A DNA stretch of 14,158 nt. Source: Ectocarpus siliculosus (Eukaryota > Sar > Phaeophyceae > Ectocarpales > Ectocarpaceae). The notes under the pieces are model-generated. The model saw nothing but the letters and a program-made list of their open reading frames with translations, was not told the DNA's origin and did no database searches. The stretch lies in the NCBI GenBank assembly GCA_000310025.1, contig FN648473.1:188001-202158 (forward strand), read 5' to 3'. This document shows positions 1-8,775 of this stretch, in pieces (position 1 is the first letter of the stretch; every line of letters begins with the position of its first letter). A program made the translations under genes and the position numbers.

Positions 1-2095
1 TTCAACAACAATAAATTGTCGCTCGAACGGTGCCCTGTTGCTGAGCGCAGGGCCTTCGGCCGGTGCCGCCAACTCAGTAGGTAGTCGGATCGGGGGTGGT
101 CAATGCGTATTCATGCAATGTTCAACAACCATAAAAACTGTCGCTCGAACGGTGCCCTGCTACTGAGCTCGGGGGCTGGCTTCGACCGTTGCCGCTAACT
201 CAGTAGGTAGTCGGATCCGGGGTGGACAGTGCACATCAATGCAGTGTTAGACAACAATAAATTGTCACTCGAACGGTGCCCTGCTGCTGAGCTCGGGCCC
301 GTCTTCGGCCGTTGCCGCCAACTCAGTAGGTAGTCGGATCCGGGGTGGACAATGGATATCTGCAATGTTAGACAACAACCAATTGTCGCTCGAACGGTGC
401 CCTGCTACTGAGCTCGGGGGCTGGCTTCGGCCGGTGCCGCTAACTCAGTAGGTAGTCGGATCCGGGGTGGACAGTGCATATCAATGCAATGTTAAACAAC
501 AAGAAATTGTCGCTCGAACGGTGCCCTGCTGCTGAGCTCGGGGTTGGTTTTAAACATTGCCGCCAACTCCGTAGGTAGTCGGACCCGGGGTGGACAATGT
601 ACATATATCTGCAATGTTAGATAACAATAAACTGTCGCTCGAACGGTGTCCTGCTGCTGAGATCGGGCCCGGCTTCGGCCGTTGCCGCCAACTCAGTAGG
701 CAGTCGGATTCGGGGTGGACGATACATATACATGCACTATTTAACAACCATAATAACTGTCGCTCGAACGGTGCCCTGCTGCTGAGCCCGGGGCTGGCTT
801 CGGCCGTTGCCGCCAACTCAGTAGGTAGTCGGATCCGGGGTGGATAGTGCATATTTGCAAATGTTAAAACAAAAGAAAATGGCGCTCGAACGGTGCCCTG
901 CTGCTGAGTTCGGAGAGCTATCGCCATTAACTCAGTTGATAGTCGGATCCGGGGCGGACAATGCATATAAAATGCGATGTTGAACAACAAGTAAAATTGT
1001 CGCTCGAACGGTGCCCTGCTGCTGAGCTCGGAGGCTGGTTTCGATCATTGCCGCCAGGTCAGTAAGTAGTCGGATTCGGCGTGGACAATGGATATCTGCA
1101 AACAATACATTGTCGCTTGAACGGCGCCCTGCTGCTGAGCTCAGGGGCTGGCTTCGGCCGTTGCCGCCACCTCAGTAGGTAGTCGGATCCGGGGTGGACA
1201 ATGCATATTAATGCAATGTTGAACAACAAGACAAATTGGCGCTCGAACGGTGCCCTGCTGCTGGGCTTAGAGGCTTGTCTCGACCATTGCCGCCAACTCA
1301 GTAAGTAGTCGGATCCGGGGCGGACAACAGAATATCTGCAATGTTAAAGAACAATACATTGTCGCTCGAACGGCGCCCTGCTGCTGAGCTCGGTGCCGGT
1401 TTCGGCTGTTGCCGCCAACTAAGTAGGTAGTAGTCAGATCCGGGGTGGACAATGCATATCAATGCAATGTCGAACGAAAATATATTGTCGCTCAAACGGT
1501 GTCCTGTTGCTGAGCTCGGGGCTGGCTTCGGTCTTTGCCGCCACCTCAGTAGGTAGTCAGATCCGGGGTGAACAACGAATAGCAGCCATGTTAAACAACG
1601 AGAAATTGTCGCTCGAACGGTGCCCTGCTGCTGAGCTCGGCGGGGCTGGTTTCGGCCGCTGCCGCCACTTCAGCAGGTAGTCGGATCCGGGGGGCGCAAC
1701 GAATACCCGCAATGCTAAGCAACAATGAATTGTCGCTCGAACGGTGCCCTGCTGCTGGGCTCGGGGGCTGGCTTCGGCCGTTCCCGCCAACTCAGTTGGT
1801 AGTCGGATCCGGGGTGGACAATGCGTAAATCCGCAATGTTACACAATAACTTGTCGCTCGAACGGTGCCCTGCTGCCGAGTTCGGGGCTGGCTTCGACCG
1901 TTGCCGCCAACTCAGCAGGTAGTCGGATCCAGGGTGGACAATGGATATCTGCAATGTTAAACAACAAGAAATTGTCGCTCGAACGGTGCCCCGCTGCGAG
2001 CTTGGGGGATGGCTTCGGCCGTTGCCACCAACTCAGTAGGTACTGGGATGGCCACCACCGCCTACTTAGGAGGTAGTCGGATCCGGCGTGCCTAT
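1..2095. repeat. Tandem array of ~122-bp units (about 17 copies plus a partial one)
   Basis: The block GTCGCTCGAACGGTGCC recurs about 17 times, the first near base 18 and the last near base 1975, at spacings of roughly 111-128 bp. Each unit runs: GCTCGAACGGTGCCCTG, then a GCTGAGCTCGGGG-like segment, CTTCGGCCGTTGCCGCCAAC, TCAGTAGGTAGTCGGATCC, GGGGTGGACAATG, and a variable AT-rich stretch with AACAACAA. A broken last unit ends with GGTAGTCGGATCCGGCGTG near 2071-2090. Unit lengths vary by indels that are not multiples of three, so no reading frame runs through the array; the many short ORFs on both strands are by-products. No coding or RNA function is evident. The unit looks like a satellite or minisatellite, possibly once derived from a tRNA-like SINE. 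Confidence 0.93.
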
Positions 2096-2184
2096 GCGAG
2101 TCGATCGAACGATGATCGTCGATGAAACCTGACGCCATGCCTTGAAATGTTTTCGTCGCCCGAAACTTTTCAACATGATCAGAT

Positions 2185-2853
2185 ATGCCGCCACGCGCGG
2201 CAGCGAGGGCGCGGGTCACCCGGTCGTCGTCCCGTACGAATGCACACGGTGCGGAGGCAGCCGGTTCTACGAGGACGCGATCGTCAGCACGGTCGTCCAC
2301 TAGGTCGGGGGGAGGGCGGGCGACTGCCCGTTCTAGTCCTCGAGCGAACCGCCGGGGGACCGCGACGCGGGGCGTGGCCACGGCCTCCCATTCTCAGTCG
2401 GAGGGGCCGTCACCCATAGCCGCTCTGCAGCAGCGGCTGCAAGAACTCACCGAGAAGTTCGAGCAGAAGGAGGATGAGCACCGGGGGGTGGTCGATCAGA
2501 TGCAAGCGCAGATCGACGACTTATCCATTAGCAATCTTGGTGGTGCTGCCGGGGGGTCTGCGGGGGAGGTCGAACTGCTAGGGACGCAGGGGCCGCCACT
2601 GGATGCGGCTACGCCGGCGACACCGCCTGCGGCCGTCCAGAAGATGGCTCTGAAGGAAGCCATGACCGAATGGAAGAACCTCCACACGCGCATGGCCTGG
2701 CTGGTTCTTGGTCGGCGCCCCCTCATGAGCACTCTCACGGCCTCCCAGTGGCAAGCGTCTTACCCAGACGTCCACATCAGCTCGCAGATCGCGTCGACGC
2801 TCAACACGTTCACACGATGGAAAACACAAACGCGCGAGGGAACCAAAGTCTAA
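2185..2853 (+). CDS. Unrecognised protein, basic N-terminus and coiled coil (possible Gag-like fragment)
   Basis: This 222-aa ORF starts at ATG 2185 and ends at TAA 2851-2853. I do not recognise the family. Residues 1-70 are rich in Arg, Ser, Ala and Thr and strongly basic, suggesting nucleic-acid binding or disorder. Residues about 78-115 (IAALQQRLQELTEKFEQKED and onward) have the heptad pattern of a short coiled coil. A Gly/Ala/Pro-rich linker follows, then a more globular Trp-containing segment (KEAMTEWKNLH, about residues 155-215). The third codon position is GC-rich in the coiled-coil part, which supports real coding. The organisation resembles the N-terminal half of some retrotransposon Gag proteins, but a host gene is equally possible. 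The TAA stop is also the target-site duplication of the adjacent transposon. No splice sites were evident. Confidence 0.45.
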   Translation: MPPRAAARARVTRSSSRTNAHGAEAAGSTRTRSSARSSTRSGGGRATARSSPRANRRGTATRGVATASHSQSEGPSPIAALQQRLQELTEKFEQKEDEHRGVVDQMQAQIDDLSISNLGGAAGGSAGEVELLGTQGPPLDAATPATPPAAVQKMALKEAMTEWKNLHTRMAWLVLGRRPLMSTLTASQWQASYPDVHISSQIASTLNTFTRWKTQTREGTKV

Positions 2854-2868
2854 GGCCATTTCTTACGG
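2854..2868 (+). repeat. Left terminal inverted repeat of the Harbinger-like element
   Basis: GGCCATTTCTTACGG, paired with 4075-4089 with one mismatch. It is preceded by TAA at 2851-2853. Confidence 0.75.
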
Positions 2869-3249
2869 TTCTTTTTTGGAGCTGTCTTTTTCTTTTTCCT
2901 TCTCAAAAAAAGATAACTGGCCACAGAACCCCGTCTTACGGACCGGGTGTCTTTTTTCAGGGAAAAAAGGCCAACAAAAAAAGACAACCCGTTTTGGACA
3001 GTCCATCCTGTCTTTTTCTGGGGCAGTTTTGGATAAGTTGGGGCTGTCATTTTCTGTGATATTTTTTTGGCCACAACCGCAAACTTGAATCTCTCCACGG
3101 TTGATCCCCGCAAACCCTAACGGTGGTCACACGAGGTGTGCCATGTGGCTGGTACAGGGTCGGCAGCACCGGCGATAGCCGTTGTTTTTTCATTCGGCTG
3201 GACCACGTGGACGACCCGATGTGTGCGGCAAAAAAATGGCAAACAAGCC

Positions 3250-3905
3250 GAGAGAGCCTGGACGCAGCAGCGGTGGGTCATTTTTCGTGTCCTGTCGGCT
3301 TTGCGAACCCAACTTCTGAGCGCCCTACCGCCTCCTGGTCTGTATTAGCCATCACACAAGACGAACCATACGCACAGCTCGTGACGCATACCTTTCTCAT
3401 CGCTGTTGGTTGGGTGGGTGGCGAGGAAGTATCGCTAAACCAAAGTTGCGACACGGGCACAGAAGCAAAAAAAGCTGCTTGAAGATGCGGCGGGTCGTTT
3501 TTCCCGCTTGTCTGCTACTCTCGCGCTCACAATCTCTGAGCGCCCTAAAGCCTCCTGGTCTGTATCAGCCACCACACAAGACGGATCATTCACATAGCTT
3601 GTGGCGCATACCCTTCTTTGTAATCGCTGTTGCTTTAGTGGGTGGCGAGGGAGTACCGGTAAACCAAAGTTGCGACACCGGCAAAAGAGAAGAAAAAACT
3701 GGTTGCTGGAGTTGGCTGGGGCGGTGGGCATTTTTTCAGCGTGCTGTTGACTCTCGCCACCTCAGTTTCCGTGCCTCCTATCGCCCCGTGGTCTCTATCA
3801 TCCGCCACACAAGATGGACCATACCCACAATTCGCGAGGGATAGCTTTACAGTTGCTGCTGCTTCACTCTGTGCGGCTATATCGCCGAAAACCAAAGCGG
3901 TGGAA
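3250..3905. repeat. Three diverged tandem copies of a ~225-bp unit inside the Harbinger-like element
   Basis: Corresponding landmarks recur three times. GCGGTGGGTCATTTTT (about 3269), GCGGCGGGTCGTTTTT (about 3487) and GCGGTGGGCATTTTTT (about 3721) open the copies. GAGCGCCCTACCGCCTCCTGG (about 3317) and GAGCGCCCTAAAGCCTCCTGG (about 3537) have a weaker counterpart near 3770. All three copies carry CACACAAGA followed by GGATC- or GAACC-like sequence. CCAAAGTTGCGACAC occurs in the first two copies. Indels break every frame, so this appears non-coding. Confidence 0.8.
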
Positions 3906-4074
3906 GGATTATGTAGAATTATATGACAACGGCCGTTGCAGGGTCTCTTTTTTTCTGTCGATGACTCGGAAGAGAAAAAATATCGACCAGCACCACAAGA
4001 AAGGGGTCATCTTTTTTGTAGGTCCCTTTTTGGGTCGTCCCTTCGGGGGGAAAACATATAAAAAAAAAAAGATA

Positions 4075-4089
4075 CCGTAAGGAATGGCC
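4075..4089 (-). repeat. Right terminal inverted repeat of the Harbinger-like element
   Basis: The reverse complement reads GGCCATTCCTTACGG. It is followed by TAA at 4090-4092, the second copy of the target duplication. Confidence 0.75.
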
Positions 4090-4207
4090 TAACCGCCCCT
4101 CACGCCCCCCCTTGAAAGACAAATCATGTCATATATATACTCACAGGATGATCGTCGTGACGTGATACATTTCTTGTTATTAGTATAGGAACAAAACAAA
4201 AAATGAT

Positions 4208-4420
4208 GGCTCGATTTTTGTATTTCTACAGCAGTATGGACCAGATGCCGACTGTACATAGAAGTCGTACGAGTGTCGACTTAGTTGTGCTGTCACAGCA
4301 TCTTCCACGCACTTCTTCCAGTGCTGGTTTGTTGATTGAAGTCTTGTAGGTCGAGATACAGCCGTGAGATTATCGGGTCGTGGACGCAAAAGTGAACCAG
4401 AGCAAAAAATTGCACGCATA
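4208..4420. repeat. Diverged direct repeat, copy 1
   Basis: CTCGATTTTTG and TACAGCAGTATGGAC, then CTGTACATAGAAGTCGTACG, TTGTGCTGTCACAGCATC, CCACGCACTTCTTCC and GAAGTCTTGTAGGTCGA all recur in order in the second copy at 4431-4850. The sequence looks like an old duplication. No coding function is recognised. Confidence 0.7.
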
Positions 4421-4430
4421 GATACTGTAG

Positions 4431-4850
4431 CTCGATTACTGCTGTGTTTTTGCTACAGCAGTATGGACTACACGCCGAACGACGTCCGCGTACTACCGCA
4501 ACGACCTAACTGGATGGGATACTTCCTGCCACGGGGAACCATAGTACAATGCGATGCAAACATCCGTTCGTGTGTCGTGCGGCTGCCACATGTGTCGACG
4601 ACAGGTACACGTAGAACTCTCGCCATGTTGTCGTTACCGCGCAGGAGGACCCCTCGGAGATCATCCACATGGTGCTGCAACGACAGCAGTAGTACTACTG
4701 TACATAGATGTCGTAGGAGAGTAGAGTTGTGCTGTACGGCATCTGCCACGCACTCTCCTACCGGTGCTTGCGTCGATTGGAGTCTTGTAGGCCGAAATAC
4801 AAGAGTGGGTTGGGTTCCCGGGTTGTGGAAGCAAACCTGCCTGGAGCAAC
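4431..4850. repeat. Diverged direct repeat, copy 2, with ~220 bp of extra sequence
   Basis: The beginning (TACAGCAGTATGGACTACA, about 4453) and the end (CTGTACATAGATGTCGTAGG from about 4698, and GGAGTCTTGTAGGCCGAAA) match copy 1. About 220 bp between them, roughly 4475-4693, have no counterpart there. Either an insertion occurred in this copy or a deletion in the other. A 231-aa ORF spanning 4364-5059 crosses the repeat; it has no recognisable domain and a low-complexity tail, so it is not called as a gene. Confidence 0.65.
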
Positions 4851-6260
4851 AGAGAAGGCGGTGTTCTATGTCCTACGGTATCCCGTTCAATTTTATTTTT
4901 TTTGCGACCTGTGGTTCCATATTTCTTTGCCACTCCCGAAAAAGACCGCTAGATCTTTACGCAGTCCATCTTTCGCATTTATCATTTTACATTTTACATC
5001 GAACGACGCAGGACGGGTCGACCTTCATCATTGTTGTTGTTGTTGTGTCTTCACATTAAAAACCGTTCCGATCTCTCTCTATCCAGTACCTTCATAATCT
5101 CCGTACTTACTTGTGGATTATCTGTTGGAAATTGTCGGAATACCTTCATCCCGAGAGAGCCATAGGTCGGCATTCGGCCTTTTCTTTTTTGTATGCACTT
5201 TTCTTCTTGTGAAGTTTTGACGTTGCGCTTGCTATCGTCGCTTAAGTATTTGTGTCTTCAAACCTTCTCAGCCGGCCTTCAAACTTCTTGTTGATAATAA
5301 GTCTCCGTGGTAACTTCTCCGCGCATGAGTCATATATATGCGGTTATTATGACCTGCGCTTTGACTTTCACGATGGATGTTTTACCTCCCCGTCTTGCAT
5401 TGATTGGTTGAGTACCTACCTGCGTTATACGGAAGGATCGTTCCATGACGCAAACGTCGACGTCCCCTTTTTCTTTTCTTTTTCCTTCGCACTCCTTCCT
5501 TGCCGCGGTTTTCACACCGACTTCGAATTTCGAACGTGGGGGTGCAATTTCCTCTCGTCGTACCTTCCTCGTCGGCCTTCTCCATCGCTATGTACATAAT
5601 GTATAATACCTCGATTTTTCGGCTTTTCGATTCCGATAGACAAAACTACAGACTGACTTGTCCCTTTCACCCCCGACGGGACAGCGCGCTCGCTCGTCGA
5701 GTGCCGAAATTCTTCACCACTTCCTTGCCTCTCCCAACACCGCGTCCCTTCTTCCCGCCCCTACAAATAATCCTCTCCCCTTCTTCTTCTTCCCTTCCTC
5801 CCGGACACTCACCACCATCCGTCCTGGATGTTGGCCCCCAGCCCCATTGGGGGGCGGGGGGCCAATACTTTACCCTAGTTAATATTCATACGAACGAACA
5901 CCCCATCCTTGGGGCCTAAATATGGGTTTGGTCATTAATTGTAGAATGGAAGAAGTTTGAGCTCAAGCAACTGTTGTATGTTGCTTTTGCCCACCCCCTC
6001 CCAACGTTCTGTTGCCGTCCCTTCGTGTTGGGCAGCACATTTGCAATCTTGGGTGCCCCTCTCGAATGTAACGACCCCCCGAGTGCTACGCGTTGGCGGC
6101 GGGTTTGATGTTTTTCATTTCGCTGTCTTTTGTCGTGATGAGCTTCGGTGTGAAAACCCGTGATGAGAAATGTTGTATATCTGCGCCTCAACAGAACAAA
6201 AAAAAATGTGATCCTCTTGTCATCGATGTGACAATCTTTCGCAGGACGAAGCTGGCGAAC
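4851..6260. other. Non-coding or unrecognised region, pyrimidine-rich in part
   Basis: No ORF here has a recognisable domain or convincing coding character. Visible features are a short TTG microsatellite near 5029-5045, a strongly pyrimidine-rich tract from about 5650 to 5825, a GC hairpin at 5831-5865, and a 6-bp inverted repeat (TTGTCA/TGACAA) at 6217-6234 just left of the retrotransposon. It could be host intergenic DNA, introns or UTR. Confidence 0.5.
5831..5865. other. Strong GC-rich hairpin
   Basis: TTGGCCCCC (5831-5839) pairs with GGGGGCCAA (5857-5865). After an A-G mismatch, GCCCC (5841-5845) pairs with GGGGC (5851-5855). The loop is ATTGG. It has no T-run and no clear gene context, so its role is unknown. 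Confidence 0.7.
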
Positions 6261-6481
6261 CGTGAAGATTCAGTACGTAGGTGCATCTGTGGTTTGTGGA
6301 GGCGTGTTGGAATTCCGAAAAGCGGGGATCGAAGAAAAATAGAAACAGCCTCGGTGTCAAAAAGTTTTTGTGCTCTCGCTGGGCGAGAGACAAGCAAGTG
6401 CGTTTGAGAGAAGGAGAGGAGTAGCAGATATAGCAGCTTTGAGGAGCAGCAAACACGGGGTGCCGCCTAGGATTTGATCGA
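6261..6481 (+). repeat. A1 split direct repeat (left end)
   Basis: The 221 bp align without gaps to 13571-13791 (offset 7310), with 10 differences by eye (about 95% identity). The match begins at CGTGAAGATTCAGTACGTA and ends at GATTTGATCGA. The gag ATG is 8 bp after its end, so the repeat probably acts as promoter and 5' leader. A conserved hairpin, CTCTCGC-TGG-GCGAGAG, lies at 6373-6389. Confidence 0.93.
6373..6389 (+). promoter_or_regulatory. Conserved 7-bp hairpin in the A repeat
   Basis: CTCTCGC (6373-6379) pairs perfectly with GCGAGAG (6383-6389) across a TGG loop. The same hairpin is unchanged in A2 at 13683-13699. It may act in the leader RNA or as a recombinase site; no function is proven. 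Confidence 0.45.
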
Positions 6482-6488
6482 TTTCGGG

Positions 6489-7130
6489 ATGGACGGCAAT
6501 GATGGGCAACCGGCGAGGGCGAACGGCGCCGCGGGCGTCGCGGCGGCCAGGCAAGGCAATCCGGCGGACGGCAGTCCCCCAAGCTCGGCCGCCGGTGGCG
6601 GGGACGCCCAAAACAGGCAGCAGCAGCAGCAACAACAACAACAGGCAGCAGCAGGATCAGCAGCAGCAGCAGTAGGTCAGGTGCCGCAGCAGCAGCAGCA
6701 GCAGGATCTCCAGCATGGTCACCCGCAGCAACAAAATGACGGCGGTCCGGCGGCAGCAATTCCGTCGCCGCCGCCCATGATTCACGGAGCCCCCCAACCT
6801 CAGCTGATGCAACAGCAGCAGCAATAGCAGCAGCCGCAGCAACAGCCCCAGCAACAGCAGCAGGAGGGCAGTGGGAGTAATCCGAACCTCTTCGCGCTGC
6901 TACAACAGCTCGTGACCCAGGGCAGTCGCCAGCAACAACAGATTCGGTCTCTCCAGGAGGTGGTCGTAAATTTGACCGGCAACCGGCAGCCCGCCCAGGG
7001 CGCCGCGGCCCACAACAATGCCCGGGATGGCCTCGCGTACAACAATAGTCAGTCAGTAGTCCTTCCCCTGGTCCGAGCGCCGCTGCCGCCGCCGCCGCAG
7101 CAGCAGCAGCCGCAGCAGCAGCAAAAAACT

Positions 7131-7172
<42 letters not shown>

Positions 7173-7847
7173 CAACCTCACCACCACCAGCAGCAGCAGC
7201 AGCACCGGCAGCAGTCGCAGCCGCAACCATTGCAACAACAGTATCAACACCAACAACTGCAGGCCTACCCCCACCAGCACTACCTCCAGTCCTCGTCGGC
7301 CGCGCCCCAGGGATACCAACAGCTCGCGAGCATCCCGGGGACCGCGCCTGTTTACAATGCCCATCGGCTGAAAGAAGCCCAAAAGCTGGAGGGCCGCACG
7401 TGGGAAAAAGAGGGCCAAGCGGCCCTGTACCTAATGCGAGGTGTTACCTTCTCGCCCGCCGTCACGACGGGGGGCGAATTCGACCACATCATTCGTGACG
7501 TGGCCAACCCGCAGCCGGGCCTGCACGCGCTGCTTACCTTCGGCGCCATCGACATTGCGGCGTTCTCGCCGCCGCACCCCCCGGGGGTAGCGGCGGTGAC
7601 ACGCACGTTCGACGTGCATCTCGACACCTTCGTTCGCGTCCTGGAAGTCTTCATCAAGGACGGCATGGCGGGCGCCTCGCCGGCCGGGGCCGACAGGGTT
7701 GGCCTGTTTTTCCAGGAACCTTTCAGGATCTCCGAGGACCTCCGCCACTACACTTCCCGCCACTGCGCTGAGTTCAGGGGCCGCGAGGACGACGTCTTCA
7801 CCAGGTTCAAGCAAGACGCCAACCCCTTGATTGGGCCGATTTCGTGA
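6489..7847 (+). pseudogene. gag: Gag-like protein, polyglutamine-rich, main part (in-frame TAG)
   Basis: The ATG at 6489, 8 bp after A1, opens a frame that runs to TGA 7845-7847. It is interrupted once by TAG at 6825-6827 inside a CAG/CAA run, most simply a CAG-to-TAG mutation. The N-terminal 300 or so residues are low complexity: Gly/Ala, long Gln tracts (one of about 12 CAG codons near 7134-7169), His and Pro. Residues from about 300 (YNAHRLKEAQKLEGRTWEKE) to the end look globular, with hydrophobic helices such as GLHALLTFGAI and DTFVRVLEVFIKD, as expected of a capsid-like region. Position before the RT ORF in a DIRS element supports a Gag role in particle formation. Near its end the coding appears to move to another frame, so TGA 7845 may not be the original stop. 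Family identity is inferred from position. Confidence 0.7.
7134..7169 (+). repeat. (CAG)n microsatellite in gag
   Basis: About 12 uninterrupted CAG triplets encode Gln in the gag frame. The surrounding 6620-7260 contains further CAG/CAA runs. The long minus-strand ORF opposite (poly-Ala/Leu) is a mirror of this repeat. Confidence 0.85.
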
Positions 7848-8448
7848 GTCGTCTGACCACCGAAGCTAGGGCGCTCCGGCAGCGCAACACCCTCTCCCCT
7901 CCACCCCCCAATACGGTGGGGGCGATCCAAGTCCCGCAGTTCTCACGGACGTTGATCCTGGTTGCGGAGGGTACGGCTTCTTCGATGGTGGGTCTCCTGC
8001 AGGGGGGTCTAGCCCGTCAGCAGCAGCCAAAAACGGCCGCCGCTAGCACCAAGCGCAAAGCTACTTGACAGGGTCAACCTGCCCGCACCCCCGCCGCACC
8101 AGTCCCATACTCTTCCACGGCAGCCGCCAACGCGTTTGCACAGACCGTTGCCGCCTGGAACACTCCCGACAACGAGTGCTTCTACACGTGGTCGGGCACG
8201 CCCTGCACACGCCCGCGGTGCGAGAAGGGGCACACCCAGCGGCACCCGTCACTCTTGCCTGCTGCTCCTCCCCCCCCCCCCCTCCGCCCGCTCCGCCCGC
8301 TCCGCCCGCTCGTGCCCCCCCTGCTCCGAGAGCGACACAAGCACCAGTCGCGAGGTACAGTCATGGAGGCGGCCGGGGAGGAGGAACAGCTGGAGGAAGA
8401 AGAAGTGGAAGGCGCGCGGGAAGAAGCCGTGACGGTACCAATCCGTGA
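7826..8448 (+). pseudogene. gag: Gag-like C-terminus with CCCH zinc-finger-like motif, frameshifted
   Basis: After about 7825 a frame one base back continues with protein-like sequence (PLDWADFVSRLTTEARALRQ). It is interrupted by TGA 8066-8068 and then reaches a motif encoded at 8177-8233, C-x8-C-x4-C-x3-H (CFYTWSGTPCTRPRCEKGH). This is close to CCCH zinc fingers, which bind RNA. A 13-C run at 8270-8282 follows and encodes Pro. After it, a further frame gives a Gly/Arg-rich basic tail (RYSHGGGRGGG and onward) ending at TGA 8446-8448. The shifts at a CCCC run (7821-7824) and at the poly-C run suggest slippage mutations rather than programmed events. A nucleic-acid-binding C-terminus fits a Gag. 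Confidence 0.6.
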
Positions 8449-8604
8449 CGGTGCGGGCCCCACTTCCACGAGGTGGGGCCGACAAGGGGGGGTGGCGAGC
8501 TTGGCACAGGAGCGAATGCCTTTGCGGACAGCAGAAGGACAGTAGCGAGCGTGGGAGTTCCCCTTCCCGAGTCGGTGGCACCCGCGGTGTTTTACGGTGA
8601 GAGC

Positions 8605-8748
8605 ATGAGTTGCGAACCTGTAATTTCCCAAACTGTCAACTGTTTGGATTCGTTTTCACCCTGCATAGTGGCGGACACCACTCACGCCAAAACGTCAAAA
8701 ACAGTAGCTACGAGGGCGGACACCCCCGGCGCTAAGTACGGGTCATAA
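8605..8748 (+). pseudogene. pol: Probable original N-terminus of ORF2, cut off by TAA
   Basis: ATG 8605 opens a 47-codon stretch in the same frame as the RT ORF and contains the first two hairpin modules (VADTT, RADTP). TAA 8746-8748 stops it, and the next codons (ITQAEDTALV) carry the third module in the same frame. The array spanning the stop shows that the two parts were once one ORF. CAA to TAA would explain the break. Confidence 0.6.
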
Positions 8749-8775
8749 ATCACACAAGCGGAGGACACCGCACTG

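Larger units (their letters stand above)
2854..4089. mobile_element. PIF/Harbinger-like non-autonomous DNA transposon (MITE-like), ~1.24 kb
   Basis: The left end, GGCCATTTCTTACGG (2854-2868), matches the reverse complement of the right end, CCGTAAGGAATGGCC (4075-4089), at 14 of 15 positions. Both ends continue into T-rich sequence. TAA lies directly outside each terminus (2851-2853 and 4090-4092), giving a 3-bp duplication. A TAA/TTA duplication with GG-starting inverted termini is the known hallmark of PIF/Harbinger elements. No transposase-like ORF is visible inside, so the copy would depend on an enzyme supplied elsewhere. The interior has T- and A-runs at both sides and a three-copy tandem repeat in the middle. 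The family assignment is inferred from termini and duplication only. Confidence 0.75.

Noticed and set aside
950-2000. GGTGGACAATG in the tandem array as a relative of the GGAC hairpin modules
   Set aside because: The flanks are not complementary and the shared core is too short to be meaningful.
1-2095. Functional tRNA genes in the tandem array
   Set aside because: Only an A-box-like stretch is seen; there is no cloverleaf, anticodon arm or proper B box.
550-2381. Several minus- and plus-strand ORFs of 60-180 codons in the tandem array
   Set aside because: Unit length is not a multiple of three, frames change between units, and the peptides merely repeat the DNA unit.
4364-5059. 231-codon plus-strand ORF as a gene
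   Set aside because: It spans a duplicated non-coding repeat, has no recognisable domain, and ends in low-complexity Val/Phe-rich sequence.
5252-5599. 115-codon plus-strand ORF
   Set aside because: No domain, no coding bias evident, and it lies in a pyrimidine-rich region that lowers stop frequency.
6220-7230. Long minus-strand ORF (336 codons, poly-Ala and Leu-rich)
   Set aside because: It is the mirror of the CAG-repeat gag coding strand and the A1 repeat; its composition comes from CTG/GCT triplets and no domain is visible.
6825-8748. Ciliate-like code in which TAG/TAA encode glutamine
   Set aside because: It would explain TAG 6825 and TAA 8746, but dozens of other Gln codons in gag are all CAG/CAA, and the RT ORF has no other internal TAG/TAA, so mutation is simpler.
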